Assembly (NCBI GenBank): GCA_033977485.1
Contig: CM066985.1
Coordinates: 77,381,045-77,445,044, forward strand
Direction: 5' to 3'
DNA length: 64,000 nt
From: Hydrangea macrophylla
Lineage: Eukaryota; Streptophyta; Magnoliopsida; Cornales; Hydrangeaceae
The notes below the pieces were generated by a model, which saw only the letters and a list, made by a program, of their open reading frames with translations, ran no database searches and was not told the DNA's origin. This document shows, in pieces, positions 33,234 to 42,840 of the stretch (positions are counted from its first letter, which is position 1; the number at the start of each line of letters is the position of its first letter). The translations under genes were made by a program, and so were the position numbers.

Positions 33234-33675
33234 TAGTGGTGTCAAACGGGCCGGGCTCGGTCAAAGCGGGCTTGACCGGGCTTCGGGCCGGGCCGGGCCG
33301 GGCTTCACCTAAAAATCGGGCCGGGCCGGGCCGGGCTTGGGAAGGGAGGGGGGGTGTCCGCCCCGGACCGGTGGCCCGGGCCTAGCGGGCCGGACATCGG
33401 GCCGGGCCGGACGGGCTAGCGGGCTTCCTTCGACTTTTGGCCTTAAACCGTGGTGGGCTTCGGGCCGGGCCGGGCCGGGCCGGGCATTTTCTTCATTTCG
33501 GGCCAGGCCGGGCCGGGCCATGGACGGAAGAATGTGTGTCCACCCCGGCCCGGGGTATGTGCCCGGGGTATGTGAACCGGGCCTAGCGGGCCGGGCCTTG
33601 TGGCGGGCCGGGCCGGGCTTTTAGCCCGAAAAAAGCGGGCCGGGCTCGGGCCGCCCGGCCCGTTTGACACCTCTA
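33234..33675. mobile_element. GC-rich hAT-type MITE at the centre of the Helitron dimer
   Basis: Flanked by the perfect 8-bp TSD TCCACGGC (33226-33233 and 33676-33683). The terminal inverted repeats are TAGTGGTGTCAAACGGGCC and TAGAGGTGTCAAACGGGCC. The interior is almost entirely GGGCCGGGC-type repeats, in sharp contrast to the AT-rich surroundings. The inverted GC-rich repeats open long frames on both strands that are not genes. GTGTCAAACGGGCC ends are typical of plant hAT MITEs. Confidence 0.9.
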
Positions 33676-33703
33676 TCCACGGCTAAATACCGGTGTACGC
33701 AAG

Positions 33704-33961
33704 GAATACCCGATGAAGCCACCTTTTACAATGACGAGACGGCAGTTTCCAATCCAGTTAGCATATGCCATGACGATCAATAAATCTCAAGGACAGTCTG
33801 TGAAGTATGTTGGGGTAGACTTGCGTACACCAGTATTTAGCCATGGACAACTATATGTTGCACTATCCCGATATACAAATTCTGATCATTTAAGTGTTCT
33901 TCTACCAGAAGTTGGAGTAGATACTACGACAAACATCGTTTACCCAGAAGTTTTGTTATAG
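33704..33961 (+). pseudogene. Helitron PIF1-like helicase, C-terminal fragment
   Basis: The frame carries [33 protein letters not shown], then [14 protein letters not shown] and ends VYPEVLL and stop. [12 protein letters not shown] and GQLYVALSR are the C-terminal helicase signatures (motifs V/VI) of the Rep-helicase of plant Helitrons. The start is lost at the dimer junction near 33703. Downstream, an acceptor-like TTTGTAG at about 34057 and donor-like GAGGTAAGT at about 34130 bracket a possible 3' exon. Confidence 0.85.
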
Positions 33962-35166
33962 TGTTATTCTTTAGTATAAAGGTAAATTATTCTAATATTA
34001 ATAAATTACAAACTCTTGAAAAATATTATCAGTTTACTTATATTTAAATATTTGTAGGTTTGGAACAAGATGTGTAGGGACTCCGAGTGGATAAACAAAC
34101 CGAGGCTTTTCAGATGGAAAGGAAATAGTGAGGTAAGTTAAACCTATCTATATAAATTAATTTTAATAATAGCGGTGCACATTTTTAGTACTAATTTGTT
34201 TGTTGAATACATAATCAGCTTGTTGTGTATATTCCTCACATGGGAAGGTGTATCGTATTGGATACAACTTCGTTCTGTAGGATGATGAGGAAAATGTACG
34301 GTTGAACGCCTGAAGATCGTAAAGGATCATCCAGGAAATGAAAATCATAATTCTCTTTTTATGTTCTTTATATTCGTATCAGTGTTGAATCTTATTGTCG
34401 TATTTCAAAATTTTAGCATGCAAGACTTTTCTGTTTGTAATATTTGAGAATTTTAATGATGGATTATGTTATTCTTTTTTTGTGCTCAAATATTAAGTTA
34501 CAACAATAAAAGTATGGTTGGTTTTTATTATATAGAGAAAGGTATGAAATTTTGTATCTAATATACGACTATCTATATTAGATGAATGATGTATTAAGTG
34601 ACAACGAAATATAAAAAGCTAACAACCAAACACATGTATTAAATCAATGGATAGTGCCTTTGGGCATGGGCAATGGCTAATTGATGATGACAGTTGTACC
34701 AAATGTGAGCCTATGCTGCACATCTATTGAATTTACCAGTTGTAGTATTACCGGATAAGTGTATCGTATACTTCTCTCTTTGTTGTTAAAATACACGTGA
34801 AATTGTATTAAGTGCCGATGGCACATGGAGTTAAATAGAGTCAATGCATGCATTCTTGAAGGTTTTGGTTATGCATGTTCACAAGAGCTAATATTGAAAT
34901 AACAAAGTTGACTTTATCGATTTTTTTATGCTGAATCTATATTATATTGTAAGAGTTTAATGCATGCTCACATTAGCTAATATCGAAATTACAAAATGTC
35001 ACATATTTTCTAAATACTAGTGTGCGCAAGTCTACCGGATTGGCTAAATACCGGTGTACGCAAGTCTACTCCAATATAATTCACAGATTGTCTAAAAAAC
35101 GCACTGAACCGAACCGAACCATTTTAAACGCTCCCATTAGTGCCCTCGGGCACGGGCAATATCTAG

Positions 35167-36021
35167 TATCTATATATATGCATGCTAGGTATAATAATGT
35201 CTTTTAGTCAATAACTAATTCCACGTGCCTTCCACGCTTGATAACTTTGTGTGTCTTTGGTACTTTCCGATAAATTATGACAAAACATTCTAGTAATACG
35301 ATTCCTAAGAAAAAAAAAAAAACCTTAAGCCAAATAATCCTTAAGCTAATAGGCAAACAATCCTTTGTGTCAAAAACTATTCAACCAAATAGCTCTTAAG
35401 CCAAAACCAATTAAGCAAAATAACCCTTGAGCAAAAATTAGAATCTACTTCTGATAAAATTAATTAGTTAGCATCTGTTTGGCATAGGGTTAGAATTAGG
35501 GGTTGCTTGGGTTAGGGTCGGCTTATGGGTTGTTTTGCTATAGTTACGGTTAGGGGCTATTTGGAATAACTCAAAATATGCTCTTTAGAAAAAATTTAAA
35601 AATATAAGTTTTGCAAACAAAGTATTCTGAAATCGGTGTTGTCTCCAAAATTTTTTATGGTAAATTTAAAATTGGAGAAAAATCTAGGAAATGTTTGGTG
35701 AATTGATATAGATATTTTGAAATCAAAAGAAATCTTTGCCATTAAATAAGTACTGTTACAATTAAACCTAGCCTTCCATGTTTATTACTCCCATAAAAAT
35801 AAATGAATTTTGTTTTTACAACGAAGTTAATTAGGGCCATTTGATTAAAGATTTAGAATAAATAATATTTTAATATCCTTACATTTAAGTCCATATAAAA
35901 AAAAAAAAAAATCTATTTAAGTCTCTTTTTGAGGAATCTTATAGAAGTAGAAGATTAGTAAAACTGTTTTTCAACAAAATAATGGTGGGACTTTAAAACT
36001 AGGATCTAATAGAAATTCTAA
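35167..36021. other. AT-rich non-coding segment of the putative intron
   Basis: No gene seen. At 35320-35570 words such as CTTAAGCCAAATAA and, inverted, TTATGGGTTGTTTTGC and GGGGCTATTTGG suggest a decayed foldback, but the arms are poorly matched. Confidence 0.4.
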
Positions 36022-36639
36022 GAGCATCTCTAACAGAATAGATATTTTAACTTTTAAGACAAAATAGCTAGTGAGAGGAAGTTTTATGTACTCTAGCAGG
36101 CTAGCTATATGGCTAGTCATTTTAACATTTGATTTTTTTGACTAGACATATTTGTCTAGCTAAGAGTGACTTTCTATATTCTCTCTCCAATTCTCAACCT
36201 TTGGATATTTCATTAATTAATTGACACAAAATCTCAACCATAGAAAATATAATAAAATAACCAACGACCCAGATGTTCAAGTGGTACCATCTTGATCTCT
36301 CCAGTGGAGATGTCAAGTGTTCGATTACCCTTAGGGGAAGTTCTTGCCCCCCATATTTGTGTGTTCAATTGGAATGAGTGGTCTTTGTTGGGCTTTGCTA
36401 TGGGCCAATATTGTGAGACTGTAGGGTGGGGTTGGGTTGGATTTGTGTGCGTGTGTGGGTGTGTGTGTTGTATCCAGCCATGATCTAGGTAAGACTAAAA
36501 AAAAAAAGAAAATATAATAAAATAATATGACTAGATAAATTAAAGAGTAGTGTTGGAATTGAAGGTTTAATAGTGAATTACTAAAATAGTTTTCAATTAA
36601 AATAACTAGTTATAAACTATTTTACAGCTGGAAATCCTC
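36022..36639. mobile_element. PIF/Harbinger-type MITE hosting a SINE, TSD TAA
   Basis: Ends GAGCATCTCTAACAG and, inverted, GAGGATTTCCAGCTG, flanked by TAA (36019-36021 and 36640-36642). GAGCATCTCTAACAG-like ends and a 3-bp TAA duplication are typical of plant Harbinger MITEs. Excluding the SINE and one SINE TSD copy the MITE is about 350 bp. Confidence 0.7.
36261..36506 (+). mobile_element. tRNA-derived SINE with 19-bp TSD
   Basis: Flanked by the perfect direct repeat AGAAAATATAATAAAATAA (36242-36260 and 36507-36525). The head has an A-box-like GATGTTCAAGTGG (about 36272-36284) and a B-box-like GTTCGATTACC (about 36319-36329), the internal RNA polymerase III promoter. The 3' end is a short A run. 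Length about 246 bp. A long TSD, the pol III boxes and the A tail together identify a SINE; no coding is expected. It lies within the MITE at 36022-36639, so it is younger. Confidence 0.9.
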
Positions 36640-37059
36640 TAAGAAAGAAAGGGGGGGAAAATTGACTAAAAAAGATGGGTCTAATTGGAGCCGAGGAAAA
36701 GAAAAACTAAGAATATTTATCTTAATGGAATTAGAAACATTATGTTATGACTAAAATCGAAGAAAACGTTAAATCGATATCATTGAAAGATGAAGGGGTT
36801 CTAAGAAAATAGTTAGAAGATAATCATAAAATTAACACTGATTTATTTTAAACTTTTGAAATAAATGTGGGACCAAAAAGTATGCTGTAATGTTACAGTA
36901 TATTTAATTAGATTACAATATTATTGCGGCGTTGAATAAGTAGAAAGTTTTAATGTGAGGCTTTATGAATGCTTCTAATCAAAATACATGTAAAACAACT
37001 AAGTTAGTGCTTCCCTTATGTATGTACTATAATACATATATTAGAAAAGGGCAATGTTA
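36640..37059. other. AT-rich non-coding segment
   Basis: No ORF, repeat or transposon end is recognisable beyond a short G run near 36650 and A/T-rich sequence. Confidence 0.5.
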
Positions 37060-37208
37060 TAGTGAGCAGTTTCTCATATAAGAAGACGGGTTTTAACCAT
37101 TGGATGAGCAACTAGTCATAAGATTCCCAGGAATCTGGAGAAATATTTATTGCTACATAATCATCCAAAGGTTAAAACCCGCATTCTCATATGAGAAGCT
37201 TCTCACAA
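37060..37208. mobile_element. Small MITE with TA target duplication
   Basis: Left end TAGTGAGCAGTTTCTCATAT and, inverted, right end TTGTGAGAAGCTTCTCATAT continue inward as a GCGGGTTTTAACC-like word on both sides, giving arms of about 40 bp. TA lies on both flanks (37058-37059 and 37209-37210), as in Tc1/mariner-type MITEs. 149 bp. From 37209 to 37729 I see only AT-rich DNA. Confidence 0.65.
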
Positions 37209-37729
37209 TAGACTTATCCTATTAGAAAAAAGAACCTCATATACTGTAACACTAAGTTTTGAGAATAATGCTATGCTTTCCTAATTTGAGTCTTAAATGC
37301 TTTTGTCAGTTGTTCTATATGTAGCGGTATGTGGTACTGTTGATCACTGGCACAACATGTGGTATAACTGTTAAAAAAATTTGACAACTAAATTCTATAT
37401 TCAAACATGTGAAATATAGCATTATTATTAAAAAAAAAAAATTTCTATTAATAATTTACTATTGAATTATCTACTATGATATGATTTGATGTTTGGTATT
37501 ATTAGATTAATTTTTGTTGTTGTATTATGATTGTTATTTGTTCTCTTTGTAGATTTTAGTATTTTAATAAATATAAAATACAGAAACAACAATTAGTATT
37601 TTAGTTAACATTTTCTAAATGTTAATATACTTGAAAGGTTTTCCAAAAGTTAACAATTTCTAAAAAAAACATCATTCACGTGCAATAAACACACGTGTTG
37701 TATGACTAGTATATATATATATATATATA

Positions 37730-38390
37730 CTAGTAATAACCCGTGCCCGTGGGCACGAAGCAAAAATAAAAAAAATAAAAATAAAATGGAAGAAGAAGAA
37801 AAAAGGGGAAAAAATTTTGCAATATACTTTAAAAATTCAAATCTTTTGCGTAAAATTGTACCGGTCATTCAAACTCACATGCTATTTAGTAGTAACATGT
37901 GCCCATGGGCACGAAGCGGGAAAAAAAAATTCAATACTTTAAAAGATCTGAGATATGGTTGGATTTTTAAGTGAAGAAGACATTGATTCCAATATTAAAT
38001 ATATTATTAACTCAATTTAGTTAAATATATTTAGTCCAATATTTGACGAATATTTTAAGTATGATTAATGTTTAATTGTAGAGACTTCTCCCTTCTAATT
38101 ACTTCTTGCAACAATCGGATTGAGCATTTGAAAGAGTATTCAATTTAAATTTGTCTCATTGGCAACTTTTAACGTATGTGGAAAGTCTAAGAATTTATTA
38201 TTGACTATATTTATGCAACTTTAAACTTTTAAATGTTTTAATATTTTAAACATTTAATTTTGAATATTAAATATATTATTAACTAATTTTAGTTAAATAT
38301 TTTTAGTCCAATCTTTTATGAATATTTTAAATATAATTAATGTTTATTCGTAGAGACTTCCCCCGTGCCCAGGGCAAAAAGTGAAAAAAA
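37730..38390 (-). mobile_element. Helitron 3' termini on the minus strand
   Basis: On the minus strand the palindrome GTGCCCACGGGCAC is followed by GGGTTATTA and CTAG at 37733-37730, next to a TA repeat: a Helitron 3' end. A second hairpin (GTGCCCATGGGCAC, 37897-37910) and a weaker third (near 38361-38375) lie upstream, about 165 and 630 bp away, each in a similar context, suggesting several related or read-through termini. No helicase or 5' end is seen. Confidence 0.55.
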
Positions 38391-38435
38391 AAAAAAAAAA
38401 CAAAATAAATAAAGAAAAATTTAGTGGAAAATCCC

Positions 38436-40110
38436 ATTCTACCAACGTTTGTTGTAATAGACCCACCATTTGGTACTTCCCAATGATAGACCCTATAATT
38501 GTAAATGTTGTTAGAGATTAATCCAAAATTTTCTATTATAGAATTATTAGATGTCTTTTCTACCCCTAACCTATATATATATACATATATACATATATTA
38601 ATTCAGATTTAATGATTGAATCAGTTACCAAATCTGACCAAATCTTATCAAATCCCAATTGATATTGGTTACAATATATAAAGAAATTTTATCCTAATAT
38701 TTTAAGATATTACTTTACACAACGGTTACAAACTAATTTCATCATTTCTAATTCAGTGTATTGCATATTCAATCTAGATATCACATCATAAACGAGTCTT
38801 TCTGCGGGTATTGAATTTTACACTGCAAACAGATCATTTTTATACTGTAACTGGTTTATTAGTGTGAAATTTTACACTGCAACTGGTTTATTAGGGAAAT
38901 TTTACACTGCAAAATTTCACTGCTTTCATTAAACTGGATTTTGACTTGCCATATATACACATTAATTCTGGTAGCAATGATAGCATTTTGACTTGCCAAT
39001 ATCTCATTTTGTATTACTATCCCATAATTATAGTGCTTTCCGTTTTTGTGTTTGTGCCATAAATCACATAGCCTTTGAACCAAGAACATGAGTGTTAATA
39101 TTCACACTACAACCTTTGAATTGTGGAGTTGTTTTTGGAATAAACTAATTAGCATTACGTTGGAATGGAGATTCAATTAGCAGTTGACTCTTTTTAATTT
39201 GGTAAGCAGTCATCATTCAAATAATAAATTATAGTACATATTAGCAGTATACAATTTCGCACGACAATATAGGAATCAAGAACATGAGTGTTAAATTTCA
39301 CACTAGAATGAACATGAGCGTTCAATTTCACACTAGAATAATTAAACAAAGCCACACCCAGATTCAAACAACTAGCCTCCAAAGCCACGCCCAGATCCAA
39401 ACAACTTCCAAAACACAATTAAATGGACTCAACTAAGCACCCCCTCCAAAGACTCAAAAAAGCACCCACTGAAACACCCAAAATTAAATACTGCTCCAAT
39501 ACAACTAAAATAGAAGACAAAAAACAAAAAGTCAGCAAACACCAATGAAAAGGCAAAATTGAAAAGCAAAGCAACATCACGAAGACAACGACTTCTCCCG
39601 CAAACCCGCGCGTGACAACAAGCTCGATCCCAAATGCAACACCCAAAAACAATCACCACCTCGCCGGAGAAGACCATCGCAAGCTTTTTCTCGTTGAATG
39701 GAGTCTCGGGTTCATCCACATCACGAAGACAACGACCTCTCCCGCAAATCCGAGCGTGACAACAAGCGCGATCCCAACTGCAACACTCAAAATAATCACC
39801 ACCTCGCCGGAGAAGACCATCGCAAGCTTTTTTCTCATTGAATGGAGTCTCCGATTCATCCTAGCGAGAGAGAGAGAGAGAGAGAGAGGTGGAAATCTTA
39901 TATATATATATACATATATATAAATTTGGTGTTTAAAATTTGAAACCCCTTGATTTTGGGTGTTTCCAAATTAGATAAAGAGTTTGAAAAGGAATGACTC
40001 ATTGATGGGCTTTAGGGGTAGTTTGGTCACTAAATAAAAATGTGGACCTATCACCAAAATGTTGTTAGAGTTGAACCTATTATAACAAAGTTAGACTAAA
40101 TACGACATTA
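38436..40110. mobile_element. Possible Mutator-like element with degenerate ends
   Basis: Left words AACGTTTGTTGTAATAGACC and GATAGACCC resemble, in inverted order, the right words AACTTTGTTATAATAGGTTC and GATAGGTCC, and CTACCCCTAA near 38567 is inverted at 40011. This suggests terminal inverted repeats of about 150 bp around 1.7 kb. TSD not determined. The inside contains a 145-bp duplication and no transposase. Confidence 0.4.
39575..39866. repeat. 145-bp tandem duplication, GC-richer than the flanks
   Basis: ATCACGAAGACAACGAC starts at 39575 and 39720, and the units match closely to GAATGGAGTCTC. The duplicated sequence includes CACCTCGCCGGAGAAGACCA and has a coding-like base composition, so it may be a captured exon fragment, but I cannot name a gene. 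A (GA)n run follows at 39865-39886. Confidence 0.75.
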
Positions 40111-41066
40111 TACTAATTAACTCATAAATAAAGGCTTTTTCTAAGTTTTTGGAAAGAAATAGATAAGGAAAGTGAAACTTTTGTGATTATTTATAATTAG
40201 CCCATATTTGGGAAGCCGCATTACTCATTTCACTGATTGGCCCTATGGACTATATCAAACTGATAGAACTAATCAAATGACCTATAAAAATGGTGGAACT
40301 AATCAAACTGATAGCACAATTTACAACTTTAGTGATGGAAAAACTCATTTTCTAGATAGGCAATGAAATATAACAAATACGCTTCCTAGATTTTAAAAAA
40401 GTGCAAGTGAGAATACATTTCTTGAGACTTGAATTATGAAATCCACGGTTGAAACCCACTTCCTAAACTTCAACTTTCTGTGATTTTTCACTCATATTAT
40501 ATCAGTTTGATTAGTTATATGAAAATCATTTGATCAGAGTCACGGAAAGGAAAAAAGAAAATCCTATAAAAAATAAACTCTATGAATATATGTATGATAT
40601 GGGAAGTTTAAATTCCAATATTTCTATTTTGAAAATCAGTACAATGATTTAGTTTATCTCCCAAGATTTGTGTTTTGTATTTACTATAGATATGTTTATA
40701 TTCAAAGTCAAATTAATTTAGGGAATTCCTTTTTTGCTAAAAAATCAGTCCAATGATTTAGTTTACCCAAGATTTGTGTTTTGTATTAACTGAAGTTGAC
40801 AATTTTGGATATAGACATGTATTTATTCAAATTCAAATTAATTTAAGGAATTCCTTTTTAATGGGGTTAACTATTTTTGGTGGACAATCAATCCGATAGT
40901 CTGAAATATCTAAACTTGTCTCAATGGTCAAGATTAAAAGTTGCTAACTTGAAAGAGACCCGCTCTATCTTATTATATAAATACATTAAAACCTTTCATC
41001 TAGCTACATCTATTTATTTTACGTACAATTTTTCATTTGATACATTATTTATTTCCGAATATACAG
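40111..41066. other. Last part of the putative intron, no gene seen
   Basis: AT-rich. A segment with CCAATGATTTAGTTTA, CCCAAGATTTGTGTTTTGTA and a following T-rich stretch is repeated at about 40631 and 40751. The end carries a TATA-like word (40972-40982) and the T-rich acceptor tract of exon 2. Confidence 0.45.
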
Positions 41067-41275
41067 GGATGGTTGATAGCAGAAAAGGAGAGGAGTATAA
41101 TACTAGTAGATTGAAGCTAGAAGGTGAAGCTAATCTGACTAGTGAAAAAATTATTTACCTCCATGGTTGTACGCAAAAGCTAATTAACGGCGTGCTGACG
41201 TGGACTTGCTGTGATGGAATTTTTAAGTCATTAGATGATTGTCTAAGGGCCTGTTTGGTTGCACAAATTGCCTAA
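41067..41275 (+). CDS. Exon 2 of the putative cysteine-rich peptide, C-terminus altered by a transposon
   Basis: Acceptor TATACAG ends at 41066 after a T-rich tract. The exon encodes MVDSRKGEEYNTSRLKLEGE, a short linker, then a cysteine domain with spacing C-x12-CC-x9-C-x3-C (GCTQ, WTCCDG, DDCLRAC). With exon 1 the precursor is 95 residues. The last eight or so codons (from about 41247) come from a PIF/Harbinger element inserted after TGTCTAA. Past that element, at 42664, the interrupted frame would have ended CLRYCPC then stop, which looks like the native terminus. A TATA-like word TTATATAAATA (40972-40982) lies upstream, so a separate, signal-less transcript is an alternative. The role, probably cell-cell signalling or defence as known for this class, is inference. 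Confidence 0.5.
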
Positions 41276-42663
41276 TTTTTTGAATCATTCTATTTTGAAT
41301 TAGTGCATTTGAAATTTGTTTATTTGTAAATGACTTAATTCTAATTCATGTACCTGTTTGGTTGGTCAAAGAAAAAATTGTTTCATTATAAATTAACTAA
41401 TTTTAAGGTGTTTGGTAGCAACAATCGAAATTGGCAAGTATCCAACTTAAACATTATGCCAACTTTTGTTAACCATATGAAAACTCTGAAATTTTCATTT
41501 ATTATTATTTGTTTCATTCCAGAAATACCCCTGCTTATTAAAAAAAAATTACCAAAAAGCCTTGGGAACCTTTTCTAGTAAGCTTTTTTCTATTAAACCA
41601 ACTTCAAATAAGATCAAATATCACCATGAATGTAACCACGTACAATGATTAAAAATCTCCACTCTAATGAACAAAAATCGTTCTTCAATAGTTGCACTAA
41701 TAGTACAATACAACTCCCTTGAACAATAAGAAAACTAAAAAATGATGTCCTAGACATTAAATACAACATTCTAAACCTGTCCAAATAAACCCAACTATTA
41801 TGTCTAAGTTGTCTACATTTACAACCATTGAAAAGCAAGAATGATAATTGTGAAAAAGAAAGCCATAATTTCTTCATTGAGTGCAATCCCTATGCATCCA
41901 CGCACGGTATTTTCGGTAGATCTATCTCCTTTCGTGCCACCCTTGTATCTGTTCTGGATTTATCGGTAACATATAGGACAAAGGATGGAAGATAATAAAA
42001 AATGACACTCATCACACTTTGAGACAACTTTCCCCATTGATCTCGAAATGAAACTTGATTGCCAGCTCTAACAATTGCAGAGATATGAGTGCCATCATTC
42101 AAAAGCAACACCACTTCTCATAGAAACATAGAAAATCAACAAAAAATATAAAATTGATTACACAGCATGTTGAGACTAGGGCTAACAAACAGCAAGATGA
42201 TATTCCTTTGCTTCAGAACAAACCTCTAGTTCTGCAAAGAAAAGGATTTCTCAGATTTCTCAAGAAAAAATTGATTACACAGATTTCTCAGGAAAACTCT
42301 ATTTGTGTGTGAATATATATACGAACAGAGAGAGAGAAAGGGCGATAGAGACAAACAGAGAGAGAGAGAGAGGAGACGAACACACACACACACACACACA
42401 GAGATACCTTCTCTCTGGGTTGATCAGGACTGTCGATGGAAAAGAACGATCGGGAGTTGCCAATGAAATTGCTTGATTTGAAATTGTGCAATTTCAGGTT
42501 TTAGGTGAAATGAACTAATTTTGATTTTGTATTGTAAGCCCAAATTGGTTGATTTTTTTAATTGGCCCATTTTGTCAACCAAACACTTTAAAATGGGTCC
42601 ACACATAAATAGACTCATTTTAAATGGATTCATTCCTAATTTGGTGTACAACCAAACAGGCCC
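41247..42663 (-). mobile_element. PIF/Harbinger element with decayed transposase, TSD TAA
   Basis: Ends GGGCCTGTTTGGTTGCAC and, inverted, GGGCCTGTTTGGTTGTAC, flanked by TAA (41244-41246 and 42664-42666). The TIR and 3-bp TSD fit PIF/Harbinger (Tourist-like). On the minus strand at 41890-42114 a remnant reads DGTHISAIVRAGNQVSFRDQ then GKLSQSVMSVI, matching the DGTHI...FR...G..SQN catalytic block of Harbinger transposases with several changes and a missing second catalytic region. The element is 1.4 kb and inactive. It sits in the last codons of the cysteine-rich peptide exon. Confidence 0.85.
42304..42402. repeat. (GA)n and (CA)n microsatellites
   Basis: AGAGAG runs at about 42330-42372 and an ACACAC run at about 42381-42402, inside the Harbinger element. 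Confidence 0.85.
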
Positions 42664-42840
42664 TAAGATATTGTCCTTGTTAGTTGTTAACACCACCCAT
42701 GGTAGCAGACTCATATACCTATTAAGTCATGTTCTGAATCCTTCTTCTGTAGTCTCATGTCCGTGTGGATGTATTTGTATAATACATTCACATTCACAGC
42801 TCTATATAAACGAAGGATTAATAAAGTTAAAGATCATGGA
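42664..42840 (+). other. Probable displaced 3' end and 3' UTR of the peptide gene
   Basis: Directly after the Harbinger element the sequence resumes the exon-2 frame for the codons of RYCPC and a TAG stop, once one TSD copy is discounted. A likely polyadenylation signal AATAAA lies at 42820-42825. This supports the view that 41246 and 42664 were once adjacent. Confidence 0.5.

Larger units (their letters stand above)
31897..35166. mobile_element. Inverted Helitron dimer with 3' termini at both ends
   Basis: Two Helitron 3' parts stand head to head. The right arm (about 33704-35166, plus) carries the end of a PIF1-like helicase, then 3' sequence, and ends with a GTGCCCTCGGGCAC hairpin, 9 nt and CTAG|T at 35163-35166. 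The left arm (about 33703 down to 31897, minus) is a diverged inverted copy ending in the matching hairpin and CTAG at 31900-31897. Each arm also has an inner hairpin plus CTAA or derivative (about 32380 and 34683), so each arm holds two successive 3' termini. A hAT MITE has split the left arm near the centre. Helitrons normally have one 3' end, so this arrangement is atypical. No Rep domain or 5' TC end is visible. Confidence 0.8.

Noticed and set aside
33309..33670. Pro/Arg/Gly-rich ORFs on both strands resembling low-complexity proteins
   Set aside because: They lie wholly within the GC-rich hAT MITE built from GGGCCGGGC repeats.
35480..35570. GGGTTAG-like words suggesting interstitial telomere repeat
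   Set aside because: Only scattered GGTTAGGG/GGGTTAG words without tandem TTTAGGG units.
40877..41275. Single-exon 132-codon ORF as the peptide gene start
   Set aside because: The upstream part of the ORF has no signal peptide or homology and includes the T-rich acceptor tract and TATA-like word; the spliced model explains the cysteine exon better.
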